The notes beneath the pieces were generated by a model that worked only from the letters and a program-made list of their open reading frames with translations, searched no databases and was not told the DNA's origin. The position numbers and the translations under genes were made by a program. Positions 35,190 through 46,389 of a DNA stretch of 64,000 nt are shown piece by piece. Source of the stretch: Oxytricha trifallax (taxonomy: Eukaryota > Ciliophora > Spirotrichea > Sporadotrichida > Oxytrichidae); contig ARYC01001402.1 of the NCBI GenBank assembly GCA_000711775.1, positions 1 through 64,000 of the forward strand, in the 5' to 3' direction. The number at the start of each line of letters is the position of its first letter. The first letter of the stretch is position 1.

Positions 35190-36800
35190 GAGTATGAGTG
35201 TAAGGAATCTCGTTAGGACAGTGCAGTTAACGTAAGGCTAGTTGTGGTTATTGCTGTTGATGTTCTTATGTCGTGCTCCTTCATCTAATGTTGAAGAAGC
35301 TTTAATATTAATGTGGGAGTGATACTCGAGAACTTGTACCATGCCATTACAATGCCATAGTGTCTCTTAATTGGGCTTTTCAAGTAATCCATGTCATCTA
35401 AGGGTGGGAGGAATCTCTTTGTCCTTATCTTCTCATAGAACTTGAGGATTTTGGTAAGTCTAGCATGAGTTATCATCATGGGCCTTGTCGCTATTAGTAA
35501 ACAATTTTTCTTTACTTAATGAATTTATTTAATTTAATAAATTTAAAGATATACCTATTTACTTTTTTTTAATTAGACTTTTAATTTAATTAAATATTAA
35601 TAATTATATTAATTATGAGGTTTTATTTTCTAGTTTCCTATTGAAACTTATCAAAATATTGTGAAAATAGGCTATTTTTATAGCTCTTTTAAATATTAGA
35701 GCAAGTGTAGTCTGATATTGTCAATCTCTCTGCTGGCGAAGTTAAACAATATTTAATTTATTTCCTATAATAATTATATTTATAATTAAATTAAATTTAT
35801 TTTAAGATTAATCTATTATCTCCAATATTCCTAAAAAACTTACCAAAATCAGACATTCTGAAAGCTCAAATGCTTAATAGCACCAACTAACTAGCATTAG
35901 AGGATACCATCTAACCATCTAATGCTAAGCCTGATTGCAGTTAAGTTGGTCTTTGGGCCCTTACTGATAGTCATGCAGAAATTCATCTACTTTCATATGA
36001 GCTAGAACGAAGAGAACTTAAGTGTACCTAATCTTGAGTTTTTAATTGGTGATTGATGAGTAGCTTGAGAAAGATTTCAATATTCTTAATGAGATTAACG
36101 CTTGGAAGTTAGCTTGGCTTCATTCTAGATTTTGATCAGTTTGAAGTATTCATGTTGGAAAATATAAAGATATTATAATCTAAATAAACAACGATTAGTA
36201 TACTTATCAATTATATAGATAATGGAAATGAGTAAAAAATCTTGTCAATCATCCAGTCACCTTCGTAGATACTTCCATCAGCATGATTTAATTATTGATT
36301 TTGTGTCACTCTCCCGAAGTACTCGTTCATCACAGCCACTTCTAAGAAATATTGATGAAAGAGTATTAAATAATATATAAATTAACAAATTATAACTTAC
36401 ATTATTTATGTGAATATACAGCTCCTTCGTTTTAACTAGTAATTTTTATTTTAAATTAATCTGTTTCTTTTTATAAATTATGATTATGAACTGAGAAGGT
36501 AGTACTTACATCATCATTCCAGACATTCTCGATGATAGCTTGCTTAGACTCTATTATTAATGGCGATGACCTTTTCAAAATATTCTTACATGATTCATGA
36601 TTTTTCCAGAAACTACTGCAATTTCAATATAATGAAGATACTGAACTCTAGAGATTTTTTAGTTTAATGAAGGAGATTAATCATCTACGAATCACATTTG
36701 TCATCCAGAGCAGTAGTAGCACAGGAATGTTATTCCAAGTACCCCTGGAGAATTTAATTAATTACTGCTCCTGCAATTGTAGTCGATGAAATTTAATCAA
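35190..36800. pseudogene. Coding-like segments in mixed orientation (candidate scrambled gene or debris)
   Basis: Short TGA-free, protein-like segments alternate strands: minus 35479-35190 (LTKILKFYEKIRTKRFLPPL and LKSPIKRHYGIVMAWYKF), plus 35825-36032 (GLWALTDSHAEIHLLSYELE), plus 36053-36137 (EKDFNILNEINAWKLAWLHS), minus 36350-36235 (MNEYFGRV and HADGSIYEGDWMIDK, a MORN-type motif), minus 36590-36500 (IESKQAIIENVWNDD before a GTAAG donor) and plus 36609-36790 (KEINHLRITFVIQSSSSTG). AT-rich spacers separate them. Pointers were not established, so a scrambled gene is only one reading. Confidence 0.35.
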
Positions 36801-37432
36801 AAATATTGACAGAGTGCAACTAGCTATCTCATATTTCAAAGAATGGGGGGGGCCTTACTTCAACAAACCAGCAGATACCACGATAATATTTTTAATAAAT
36901 TTTGGCATTTTCTGATCATCGAAGTTAATTCTCTTAGATGAAAAGTTTCAATGTATTTTTTAATTTCATTCAATCCCTAGATATCTGTATTAGATAATGC
37001 TTTATTATTGCTTAGTTACAATTTAATAAGTTATTTAAATAAATAAATAAATAAATAATAATTATTTTAAATAATATTAACTCCTATATAACTTGTTAAA
37101 CATTTAATATTGATTTGTCTGTATATTAAAATAATTTATTTAATATTAATAATTTGATTAATCAATTAATAGTATATTATAGATCATAAGACTTTGGTTT
37201 AAAATCTTAAAGTATAAATTATCTTTATATTATTATATTCATTATGTAAAGTTAAAAAATGAATGTCCAAAGATATTTATATCATACTAACTTTTTAAAA
37301 TGGCTTATTAAAGTATTTAAACTGAGCTCGTTTTTTAGACCAAAATGAATAATGAGTTATTTTCAACTTATAGGATATTGAGTCAGATCTAAAACCGCAT
37401 CACCAGCCATTCCTTACATTCAAATATAATTT

Positions 37433-38391
37433 GATTAAATGGAGTAAACTTTCATTATAGGGATCAAAACATAACACAAGAAAGGTGGATTGCAAATATA
37501 TATTTTTACTTTTAAATACATTGGATTTAAGATACTCAAAGTTTAACAAAAGAAACAGAGGATCTTCTGAAAAACGACTTTTTGAATCTATTCAAGATTT
37601 TGTTTTTTATTTATGACATTTTGAGCAATAAAAATTGTAATCCTGCAAGACTTCAATAAATCAATCATATTTGGAGTTAGAAGAAATTAAATATTGAAAT
37701 AGAAGAGATTTATTATTTAGAGAGTTTTTTGCAGATTTTCTTTATGGGCGATGTTGAAGCGTTGATTAATTCTAAATTAGACACTGTAAATTGATAGATA
37801 ATTTTATAAATATTCGAACTACAAATAAAAAATTAAAATTGATTACTTGTTTGATTAAAGACGCATGCCACCTACAGTTAGTGCATATCCCATTAATAGG
37901 ATTACTTTAATAATTCATACTCAAACTCCCAAATGCTTGTATTAATGAAATTACTCTAAAAATTGATTAATTATATAGAAAGAGTTTTAGAGAACCCTAT
38001 GAAGTTTTGTATTAGAATCTCTTGAGAAATAATGATTTTAGATTAGCTGAAAATGGATTGTAGGCTGAACCAATAAGGGAAGACAACTATCACTGAAATT
38101 CTAAGATAGATATTTATTTACGAAATTTTAGATGAAGGAATATCTTATTTTGGAAAAAAAGCAAATATATATTTGGCTCTAAAGATTAAATGAATCACCC
38201 ACTTACTCTGGGAACAATAAGAATCTTGCAAGAATGAAAAAGGTCATGGATAAAATGAGGATCTTTAAAAATGAAATACGGAAGTGTGCAAATAGTATGC
38301 AAGAACAAATGCTTTAATAGTACGACTAATTACTTATAATTTGAAAAGATGAGCCAACTAGACAGAGATGCTCCATAGAAAGGATGACAAT
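37433..38391 (+). pseudogene. Unrecognised coding region interrupted by TBE copy 2
   Basis: Plus strand: 37433-37795 is open for about 120 codons (RDQNITQERWIANIYFYFQ, IEEIYYLESFLQIFFMGDVE). A second frame from 37801 to about 38095 (CLIKDACHLQLVHIPLIGLL, YRKSFREPYEVLYQNLLRNN) and a third from about 38100 to 38340 (MKKVMDKMRIFKNEIRKCAN) follow. A fourth frame crosses the AAT where the TBE is inserted and continues at 44177. Helical, Leu/Asn-rich. No family recognised. The frame changes suggest decay. Confidence 0.45.
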
Positions 38392-38510
38392 CAAAACCCC
38401 AAAACCCCTTTGTGAGGTTTATAAGTGCTTTGATTTGGAAGTAATTTGTTAGGGGTTGTGGTTATTAATAGGTTTTAATGTGAAATTTATAGTCAATGTG
38501 TTTAATTTAC

Positions 38511-39943
38511 TCACTCAGAATGCACTTTTGGATCGTGTGGTCGTGGTCTGAAGTTTATCTTACTTAACCACAACTCTATCTGCTCTATCGATATGTCTGC
38601 TCTTGAGTTTGGTTTTATTATTATTGACTCTGCCATTTGTTTCATTGATTTAGATACCCTTGTTTTGTCTATAAACTGCTTTATTCTTTGTTTACTATCT
38701 TTCTCGCACCTTGTAGAATAATAATCATTACGATGCATATCGCACTCTATTTGCTAAAGCCCACGCATCCCATTGAAAGTCTCAATCTCTCCAGTCTTCT
38801 TTTTCTGGATAATAGCCTGGAGTTCCCATAATAGTTCATTGCCTAGATACTTCCACTCTTAAAGCTCTTTTGAAATCTATTATTGTCACTCTTACAGGAT
38901 AGAAGTTTATCAAATAATATTCTCAGGCTTCAAATCTCTGTGAACAAAGCCTAACTTGTGTCGCTCTTTTATACCTTATGTGGTCTTTGTTGCTATTAAA
39001 GCAAGCTAATTATGATTTCTTTGATCAGTTATGAAATCTCTGAGTGTCATTTCATAGAGAGGAAGTCTAAAAGGAATATGATTATTGGCAAGGAGAACAG
39101 CATCTAGCTTTATTAAGTAACTACAATTTGCTTGAGTGAGTACTTGATGCTCATTAGTAAACTCCATCTAATATTTTTCATCACTTAAGAAATAGTTGAA
39201 GGGATAGACCTTGTATGCGTATTGATGATCATTTATAACTTTCTTATCAAAGGAGTCTTCTAAAATAAGGTAGCTTTATAGGGAAGTGTCTAAGTCAATT
39301 TAAGCAAGAACATAAATTTTTATGTATTGAATTTTTATCATTATTTTTGTTATTTTCAATCTCAGTTGGCTACGTGCCTTCCTTACGCACTCTAATTCTC
39401 TAGCTTATTCAGGCACCGCTTCCTTAGAATATTCCCTAGCTTTTTTTTCATTGAGAAGCTTCATCTCTACTTCATGCTTTCCAACTTCTTTATCTTTCTT
39501 GTGAGCTTTTAAAAGATGTTTCTTCATGTCTCTTGTATGAGAGTATGCTTATGACACTCAAAGCAATCATACTTTCCATCTATTTTATCGTTCTTTAAGT
39601 ATACTGTGGGCTTAGCTTCTCTATGCTCCTTCTTATGTCTGTACCAGCTAGATTTATGAGTGAAATTTCTCTCTCATACCTCACTTAAATACGCTTCAAA
39701 TTCTTCAGTTTGCATAGGAATTTCATTCATACCTTTCTCTTCCTCTATGTCTCCCACACACTTGTTTGCCATTTATTTTCTATTATTAATTTCAATTTTA
39801 ATAACAGAGACTTCAAGTGTTAGCTCTGGTAGTTCTTTATGAGAGTTCATCTCACAGCTATCACACTTTTTATTGACGCCAAAGGTAAGTCTCATTTAGT
39901 TTGATGGAAGTGCTGTTGTTTTTCTTAAAATGTTAGCGCTCAT
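38511..39943 (-). pseudogene. TBE zinc-finger/kinase-like ORF, copy 2
   Basis: Minus strand from ATG 39943 (MSANILRKTTALPSNQ) to TGA 38511-38513. Kinase-like motifs and the C-terminal RPHDPKVHSE are readable and close to copy 3. The first zinc finger lost a Cys (a TGA follows YLSEV near 39660) and further frame changes occur near 39530, 39360 and 38830. Broken. Confidence 0.8.
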
Positions 39944-40129
39944 ATTTAAATTTGAATTTAAAATTATAAAACTGCCTCTATAACTGAGAGCTTATATGAG
40001 AGCTTTGCAAGCCTAAGGGTTTCAAGGCAAGATTTTTAAGTATTATTGAAGAAGAATGAGTGGTAATAGACGATCCAGCTTTAAATCTGGCTGAGTAAGT
40101 AACCATTTTTACTATCAATAATAATTTGA

Positions 40130-40310
40130 TTACTGCACATACCGATTAAGGAGGTGCACCTAATTAAGTACGTTCAGTTTTATGAGGTATTTTGTGATTT
40201 TATGATTAAAAGTAGGGTGCTCCTAATTAAGTACTAGCATTAATTAAAGTTCCTAATTAAGTACTAGTCTTTTAGGAGCTGCTCCTAATTAAGTACGTAC
40301 CAATTTAAAT
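40130..40310. repeat. Internal TBE direct repeats with CTAATTAAGTAC word
   Basis: The word CTAATTAAGTAC(gt) occurs four times between 40158 and 40294 (ggtgcacctaattaagtacg, tgctcctaattaagtact and variants) in the spacer between the divergent TBE ORFs. Copy 3 has three matching words at 63280-63390, and copy 1 has a diverged tctcctaataaaa version at 16490-16690. Could be transposase or regulator binding sites in the divergent promoter region. Confidence 0.6.
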
Positions 40311-40507
40311 TTAAAAATATGGAACTATAACAAAAGAAATTTAAATCAATCTTTCAAGTTTTAAACAAGGTCTCTAAACTTTATCCATATCCTTCTTAGA
40401 GGTTGACATGCCCATATATAATAGTAAGTTTTTCAGAGGTATATAATTGAAATCAATAAACTTAAATTTGAATATCATTTCTTAGATCTGTAAACAAGAT
40501 AGAGTCA

Positions 40508-41290
40508 ATGAATGATGCAATGAAAAAAGTGCAAGGACAAGAATTGATTCAAAGATTTAGAAGCAAGGAGGATTTGAATCGATATCTGCTGCAGCAAGGT
40601 AATGAACTCATAGTAGCTAATCTTTATTGTTTAGTTGGTTTGTTCCTGCCAACGATGGAAGGTACTAAAATTTCATTTCTAAGAGCGATACTCTGCGAAG
40701 AAAAGAAAGTATTGAAAACTTAAGATGTAAAGCTTACAGAGATTCCAAACTATCCAGAAATCTTAGTGACTAACTTATATAATGATGCTATGAATGACTC
40801 AGGGATTTCGCAGTACCTGCCTACTAAGAAGCAGTTGTCAAATAAACTGCCTCAAAGAAATTATTTCCTTGGTATACTTGCAACAATCAAAGGTGATTAC
40901 TTGAAAGAAATTTTTCAAGAATCTCATAAAAAAATGTATAGCATCTCTCCAGAAGATAAGAGCAAACAAGTCATCAAGATAAGTGAGAGCTGGCTGTTAG
41001 AGTTGCAGAAGCACCCATATATATATATCAAGTAAGATTTGTAATTTAACTCTTTTGAAAATTCTGGTACTGTCATCTTCTTGATGAAGGAATAGAGCAA
41101 GCTTCACCGAGAGCGAAAGTCGCAGACAAAGTATGAAGTCAGCAAGAGACTTTATTCAAATATTCAGTCTCCAGAGTCAATGAAATTAGATGCTGGAGCT
41201 GGCAGTAAGAGAAGAAACCTTGGAGGAGGGAAGTAACTGGAGGAAGAAAAGAAAGAGAAGCAAACTCTTACTAAAGAATTTCAAATGTGA
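40508..41290 (+). CDS. TBE middle ORF ('22-kDa' class), copy 2, intact
   Basis: With TAA/TAG as Gln the frame is open from ATG 40508 to TGA 41288-41290, 260 codons. In copy 3 the start is three codons earlier (MESMNDAM); here that codon is ATA, so translation would begin at the next ATG. No known domain; C-terminus is Lys/Glu-rich (EEEKKEKQ). It is the only TBE ORF in the window that is both full-length and unbroken. Confidence 0.8.
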
Positions 41291-41421
41291 TATATATCAG
41301 ATCCTATATAAAAATTATAAATATACTTATATATTCATTAAATTAACTCTATAACTTATTTTATAAACATTCACTCTCCCTTCTTTAGCACACTTTTAAG
41401 CCAACTAATTATCTACTAAAG

Positions 41422-42225
41422 GTGAAGATAACGAATTGAGAATGAATATGAAAATTTAATCAAGATTTATAGTGTAGTTAGGGTCTTTAGCTGCTTTTAT
41501 TGTCTTAATTCCTCTCCATTGACTGTATTTCCATCATCACACTTTTCTTTGCTTGTACTGTTCAGAATCATGAAGACTATTCGCATCTGATACTTAGCAT
41601 TCCTACTGTCAACGAGAACTGCTTTTTAGGTGCTACTGCTGAAGCCGCCGCCATAGCTAGCCACAAAGCTGTCTTGCTGGAGATCCTGGTTCAGTGAGAG
41701 ACTCCATTATGTTTAGTGGAAATTTAATTATTTTCAGAGATTTAGTAAATTAAATCAGGCCTAGTTTGAATTAATATATTTAAGCCTAAAATTAATAAAA
41801 ACATCTCTAATTAAAATTCGTTATAGATTAAAACAATTTGCATGATTAAAATTTCTCAAACATTAAAACTTAAAAAGTTTTAATAGGCCTGATTTAATTT
41901 ACTAAATCTCTGAAAATAATTAAATTTCCACTAAACATAATGGAGTCTCTCACTGAACCAGGATCTCCAGCAAGACAGCTTTGTGGCTAGCTATGGCGGC
42001 GGCTTCAGCAGTAGCACCTAAAAAGCAGTTCTCGTTGACAGTAGGAATGCTAAGTATCAGATGCGAATAGTCTTCATGATTCTGAACAGTACAAGCTAAG
42101 AAAAGTGTGATGATGGAAATACAGACAATGGAGAGGAATTAAGACAGTAAACGCAGCTAAAGACCCTAACTACACTTTAAATCTTGATTAAATTCTCATA
42201 TTCTTTATCAATTTGTTATCTTCAC
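41422..42225. repeat. Foldback element P4 inside TBE copy 2 (804 bp)
   Basis: Arms 41422-41763 and 41885-42225 (about 342 bp each) are near-identical inverted copies with a 121-bp AT-rich spacer; ends GTGAAGATAAC...GTTATCTTCAC. It sits at the 3' end of the transposase ORF and replaces its last ~25 codons. Read outward, each arm is TGA-free and protein-like (DLQQDSFVASYGGGFSSSTQ, AVLVDSRNAKYQMRIVFMIL). This is unlike TBE coding sequence, so the arms probably carry a captured host gene fragment. Confidence 0.85.
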
Positions 42226-42624
42226 TTTATCTTCGCTGATCTTTTTATAAAGTCTGTATCGATAGGTAGGTCGTACATCAGGTGATATAGAAGCAATTTT
42301 TTATAATAACCTTTTAAAATCCCCCAGTAGAATTCAATTCCATTAAACTATGGACTGTAAGGTACGTTGAACACTGGTGTAATTCTAAGTTGTTTATAAC
42401 TCTTCCTTGTTTCTTTGGTCTTATGAACAGAAAGATTATCAACGAATAGTATAATCTCTTATTCAGGGTACTTCTCTCTTAGCTGCTCTAAGAATTTAAT
42501 TTACTGCTCTGAGTTAATTGAGCGAGGATGAATAACATTTTTTTCTAAGCCAGTATCCTCGCTAATACCTCCAAGAATTGCCATTGTTTATATCCTGACT
42601 TTCTAGTCATATACCTCTATATTA

Positions 42625-43509
42625 AAACCCGTTAGTCAATTAAAAATGAAGATTGGTGATTAAGAATAAAGAAATTAAAAATATTATATTATTGGCTAAA
42701 ATTAATTATAATTAGGCTAATAAAACCCCATAAATATTATTTTTATGAAATATGGGTAATCGTAGTTTTTCAATAAAATAAATACTATTATTAACTATAT
42801 TTTAAGATTTAAATCAGTTAAAAAAAGCAATTCCCTTTTAGAGATTCGAACTCTATTTAAATTATTTCTTCTCGCGTGTATTACCATTAGAACATGTGAT
42901 TATTATTAATTTTCTATTATCACATCTTATTTTTATATATCATTTAATTTGGGTTCATCTCAAATATTCCAAACTAATGTATTCTAGCTCGAGTTTCTTT
43001 TGAATTTTAGAGAAAAAGTTCAAAAATCAAGTGAAAATCACAAAGTAAATAGTCCAAGAGAGAAAAAGAATTCTTCAAGAAAATACAACTATCGCAAAAA
43101 AATGGAAATCGTTATGAAGGTGAATGGAAAAATGATAAACCAAAATAATTTCAAAACATAATAGATTTTGAATAAAATAGGTAAGGAAGCAAAAGAAAAT
43201 TAAAGATTATTTTTAACTACTCATTATATGGATTAAGCTGATATACTTTGAGAAAGACCTCTCTCTAAAACCCATTTTTTTCTTATTTTTTAATTTATTG
43301 ATGACTTTTTATAAATTACTAATTCATAAAAAATTACTCTTGGGGTTTTAACAAATTCACGCACTCAGATTGGTTTATTTATAGAGACAATTAAGTGAGC
43401 CAATAGTTTTAATAATTAGGTCAAATATTATTAATTTACGCAAATAAAAATATATTATTAATTTCTTTATTCTTAATCCCCAATCTTCATTCAATTGACT
43501 AACGGGGTT
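42625..43509. mobile_element. 885-bp MITE with telomere-like inverted ends
   Basis: About 50-bp terminal inverted repeats: left AAACCCGTTAGTCAATT..., right complement AACCCCGTTAGTCAATT..., continuing through gaagattgg and ttaagaataaagaaattaa. A TTA triplet is present at both junctions (42622-42624, 43510-43512). Removal restores the transposase frame of TBE copy 2. No transposase ORF inside. It contains tRNA-like Pol III box sequences (42841-42894, minus). Confidence 0.85.
42841..42895 (-). other. tRNA-like A and B box pair in the MITE
   Basis: Minus strand: TGTTCTAATGG (A-box-like, 42894-42884) and GAGTTCGAATC with a flanking AGAG/CTCT stem (B-box/T-arm-like, 42855-42841), about 30 bases apart as in tRNA genes. 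D-arm pairing TGT/ACA is possible, but no acceptor or anticodon stem closes. Best read as a tRNA-derived relic or SINE-type promoter, not a working tRNA. Confidence 0.4.
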
Positions 43510-44176
43510 TTACTATGTCTCTTATACCAAGACTTCTAGATAAAAGTATTGAAGGTAAACACAGCCTCGTCACCATGAATAAACTTAATATTATTCTATT
43601 AAGTTCTCTGCTTTTAATCATAAATATAATTTAAGTTATTGTTGTAAAATGGCAAAATGAAATAAATCACTTTCTTGATACGATTCACACCTTTGTAATA
43701 TATACCATTTCCTATATAAATGTTAGCAACAGACTATGCAGAGATCTTCAACTCAAGGAACTGATGGTGAAACATAATAGCTCGTTGATCGAAAGAGAAG
43801 AGAGCCCAATACTTCAAAGTTTTTCATTGATAAAATAGTCAATATGCTTCTATAAGAACTTTGACTTCCTTTAAGGCTAAGAATTCAACTATTATTGCTT
43901 TAATTACACAGCTTTCAAGCAGTGAGATCGAACAGTTGATTGGCTTCGCTTTAAGAGCAGTGCAATAGACTTATAGTTCAGCACTAGTTTGACTTATTCG
44001 CTGTATATATCACATCCATATCACAGTTAAAACACTAAATCTATATACTCTTCATAATAAAGACCCCAATAGCTAGTTATTTTATTCTCGCATTTAATTA
44101 ATAACACCAACCCTTAAAAATTCCCTACAAACCAAAGCACATATAAACCTCACTAAGGGGTTTTGGGGTTTTGAAT

Positions 44177-44410
44177 ATGCGAGATGAAGATTGGCTAAAG
44201 AACAAAGTAATATAAACTTTATTACTTTGCATCACAACTGACACGATACTTCTATAATAGATTCAGAACGAAAGAAAGGCAGAGTTAACAGTTTCAATTC
44301 TAGATAGTTTTAAAGAGAATGATAAAAAAATGCAGAAAGTGATTCAAAAAAATCTGATATGTACTGATTTTTCCTTAAAATAAATTAATAAAAAGATAAT
44401 TTATATTTGA
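44177..44410 (+). pseudogene. Continuation of the coding region split by TBE copy 2
   Basis: After AAT (44174-44176), the frame MRDEDWLKNKVIQTLLLCIT...SILDSFKENDKKMQ runs to TGA 44408-44410. It joins in frame to the last ~13 codons before the TBE (NQTEMLHRKDDN) if the element and one AAT are removed. Not recognised. Confidence 0.45.
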
Positions 44411-44471
44411 CTTACTTTTAAGATATGAACACAAAGTATGATTGTCTAATTATGATTTAAAATAGGAAATT

Positions 44472-44640
44472 AATTAATTTAATCAAAAACTTAATATATT
44501 AAAAGGTATTCTAACCAATCAGACGCAGGTGGACCAACAGCACTCACATAAAATGTAAGTTTATAAAAGGTTTATTAAAATATTTTTTTTAGCGGTCCTA
44601 TCTGGTAGAACCTGGGGTGTCAGCAGACTGAAGCTTCTCA
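44472..44640. repeat. Dispersed repeat family B, copy 2
   Basis: Shares with 30428-30570 the ordered words aaaaacttaatatat, tattctaa, cacataaaatgtaa and ggtc.tacctggtaga-like sequence. Confidence 0.6.
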
Positions 44641-45161
44641 AGGCTACACTTGGAGGGGACAGGAGAGTGGCTAGGATGAAGATGAATATGACTAGGAAGA
44701 AGAAGATGAAACTGCTTTTAATCATGTTTCTATTTTTGATAAGTTTAATAAGTATTAGTATTTAGTTTTATAGATTAATTATAAATTTAAAGTTTTCTTA
44801 TTATAATTATGAATATATTATATTAATTAATTTATTAATTAAAATTTTAATATTAAATAATTATTATTATAAAAGACTGAAGGTTATAATCAAGGATAAA
44901 AGACTAAATATTTATGATCAAATTAGTATTTAATGCTTTGTAAATTAGTGGTAGTTAATATCATATAAAATTATTGTTATTTATTTATTTTCACAATCAC
45001 TTAATTCAAATATATTTAAGTATTAATGATTGAGGTAGCCCATTCTATATAATCTACCCCAATCTCTTGTATCTTGCATTTTTGCAAGTTAATTGCCAAT
45101 AATCAAAGTTTTAAAGATTGGACAAGGAAGCTGAATAGAAAAACAGTATAAATATTTCAAA

Positions 45162-45392
45162 ATGCAAAGAAAAACAAAAATTAATCTGAGTATGCAAGAT
45201 ATAATTTGTCATAATAACAAAATGTTAGATTGCTATTTAGATAGAGAGACAAAGCAACTACTAATGAGAGAGAAAACTAAAATTAGAAACAATCTTAACC
45301 AGTATTCACTGATGTCGTCAACTCCCTTTTACAATTTAAATTTTAAGTTAATTTTTCTCCATGTTAGTATCATAATTGCTATGGTAAAATAA
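45162..45392 (+). CDS. Short ORF, unrecognised
   Basis: 76 codons from ATG 45162 (MQRKTKINLSMQDI) with no internal TAA/TAG; in the ciliate code the frame runs on past 45392. Composition is plausible but no motif or neighbour supports it. Could be chance. Confidence 0.2.
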   Translation: MQRKTKINLSMQDIICHNNKMLDCYLDRETKQLLMREKTKIRNNLNQYSLMSSTPFYNLNFKLIFLHVSIIIAMVK

Positions 45393-45896
45393 AGGAGTAA
45401 GCACTTAATCAACGTTCATGGTAGTGTAGATTGGAGTCCAATGAATTTACTCCATCTTAGCAATTTTTTCTCTCTTCTTCTTTTCACTCTATTCATACTC
45501 TTGCTCAGAAGTATCTTCCTCGAAAATTAGAAATCGGGAGGTGCGAAATATGATTCTTCTCAATGTAAATTACTTATACTATTAAGCTATTTCGTTTCAT
45601 AGTTAAGTGTCCAGCATTATGAGGAACTAAGCATAAGACATCCATATGAAGGCATTAGTATAAAAAATGACAATATCTGAAAAAGATGAGATTCTATTCT
45701 CAAATAAAAATCTTATTCTTATAGAACATTTTTATCAAAATATATATTTATTATATAAATCAATGGAGCTGGTATTTTAAGAAACGCCTTTAATCTTAAG
45801 ACATTATATATTTTTTATACATAAGAGCTGTTTTTATTAAAACGCCTTTGATTTTATATAATTTTAAATTTATTATATTTATCAATAGCCTTAGAA

Positions 45897-46205
45897 ACCA
45901 ACGATAATGATTTTTCTCCCAAACCAGGTCGGGTTAATGAGGCTACCACATCAAAGGACAGAGACTGCTATATCATAAGCGATGGAACTTGGTAAGAGTT
46001 TTCACCAATCTTCCCTTTAATTGTTTACAGGAAACAGATCTCTGCAAGCTATGCTGGGATGCTCTTATCTCGTTTGCATCTCGATACAAGAGTAAAGTGG
46101 AATGGGGGCGAGGTGGTTTTTTGTAGTTTTCTAGTTCACGACCTGCCTCGTCAACTCACTTCAGATACGTCTACGTCACGACTAAGATTGATGGTTTGAT
46201 TTTTG
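45897..46205. repeat. Dispersed repeat family A, copy 2
   Basis: Corresponds over its length to 28199-28535 (shared ctcccaaaccaggtcg, gagttttcacca, ttaattgttta, gtggaatggggg and cgtcacgactaagattgatgg). Confidence 0.7.
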
Positions 46206-46389
46206 TATTAAACAGTGAATATGTTAAATTATAATTTTGAGCTTACTCATTAATCACATCTTTTCATTAAGTATACGTAAACCTATACTAAGTTAATATT
46301 CTCTCAGAATATATTCTATATCAGTTTAACATTGAGAGATGCCTAAATTAATTAATCATTACTTGACATATGATGAGTGTCAGAATATT

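Larger units (their letters stand above)
42222..44093 (-). pseudogene. TBE DDE transposase copy 2, split by a MITE
   Basis: Minus strand from ATG 44093. The first Asp region (FIHGDEAVFTFNTFIQKSW) lies upstream of the MITE, and the rest (YDQKV, LFVDNLSVHKTK, PQFNGIEFYWG) downstream of it. Removing 42625-43512 rejoins HSN-IEVYDQKV. A frame change near 44070 and a TGA near 43830 break it independently, and the C-terminus is cut by palindrome P4 with TGA at 42222-42224. Confidence 0.85.
38392..44173. mobile_element. TBE: TBE transposon copy 2, with two nested insertions (5782 bp)
   Basis: Ends begin CAAAACCCCAAAACCCC on both sides and are flanked by a perfect AAT duplication (38389-38391 and 44174-44176). 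The inverted repeats continue well beyond the telomeric tract (gtttataagtgctttgattt versus its complement at the right end). Subtracting the 804-bp palindrome (41422-42225) and the MITE plus its 3-bp duplication (42625-43512) leaves about 4.09 kb, the normal TBE length. ORF order matches copy 1. Confidence 0.95.

Noticed and set aside
42841..42895. Functional tRNA gene
   Set aside because: A and B box words are present, but acceptor and anticodon stems do not close; kept only as a tRNA-like relic.
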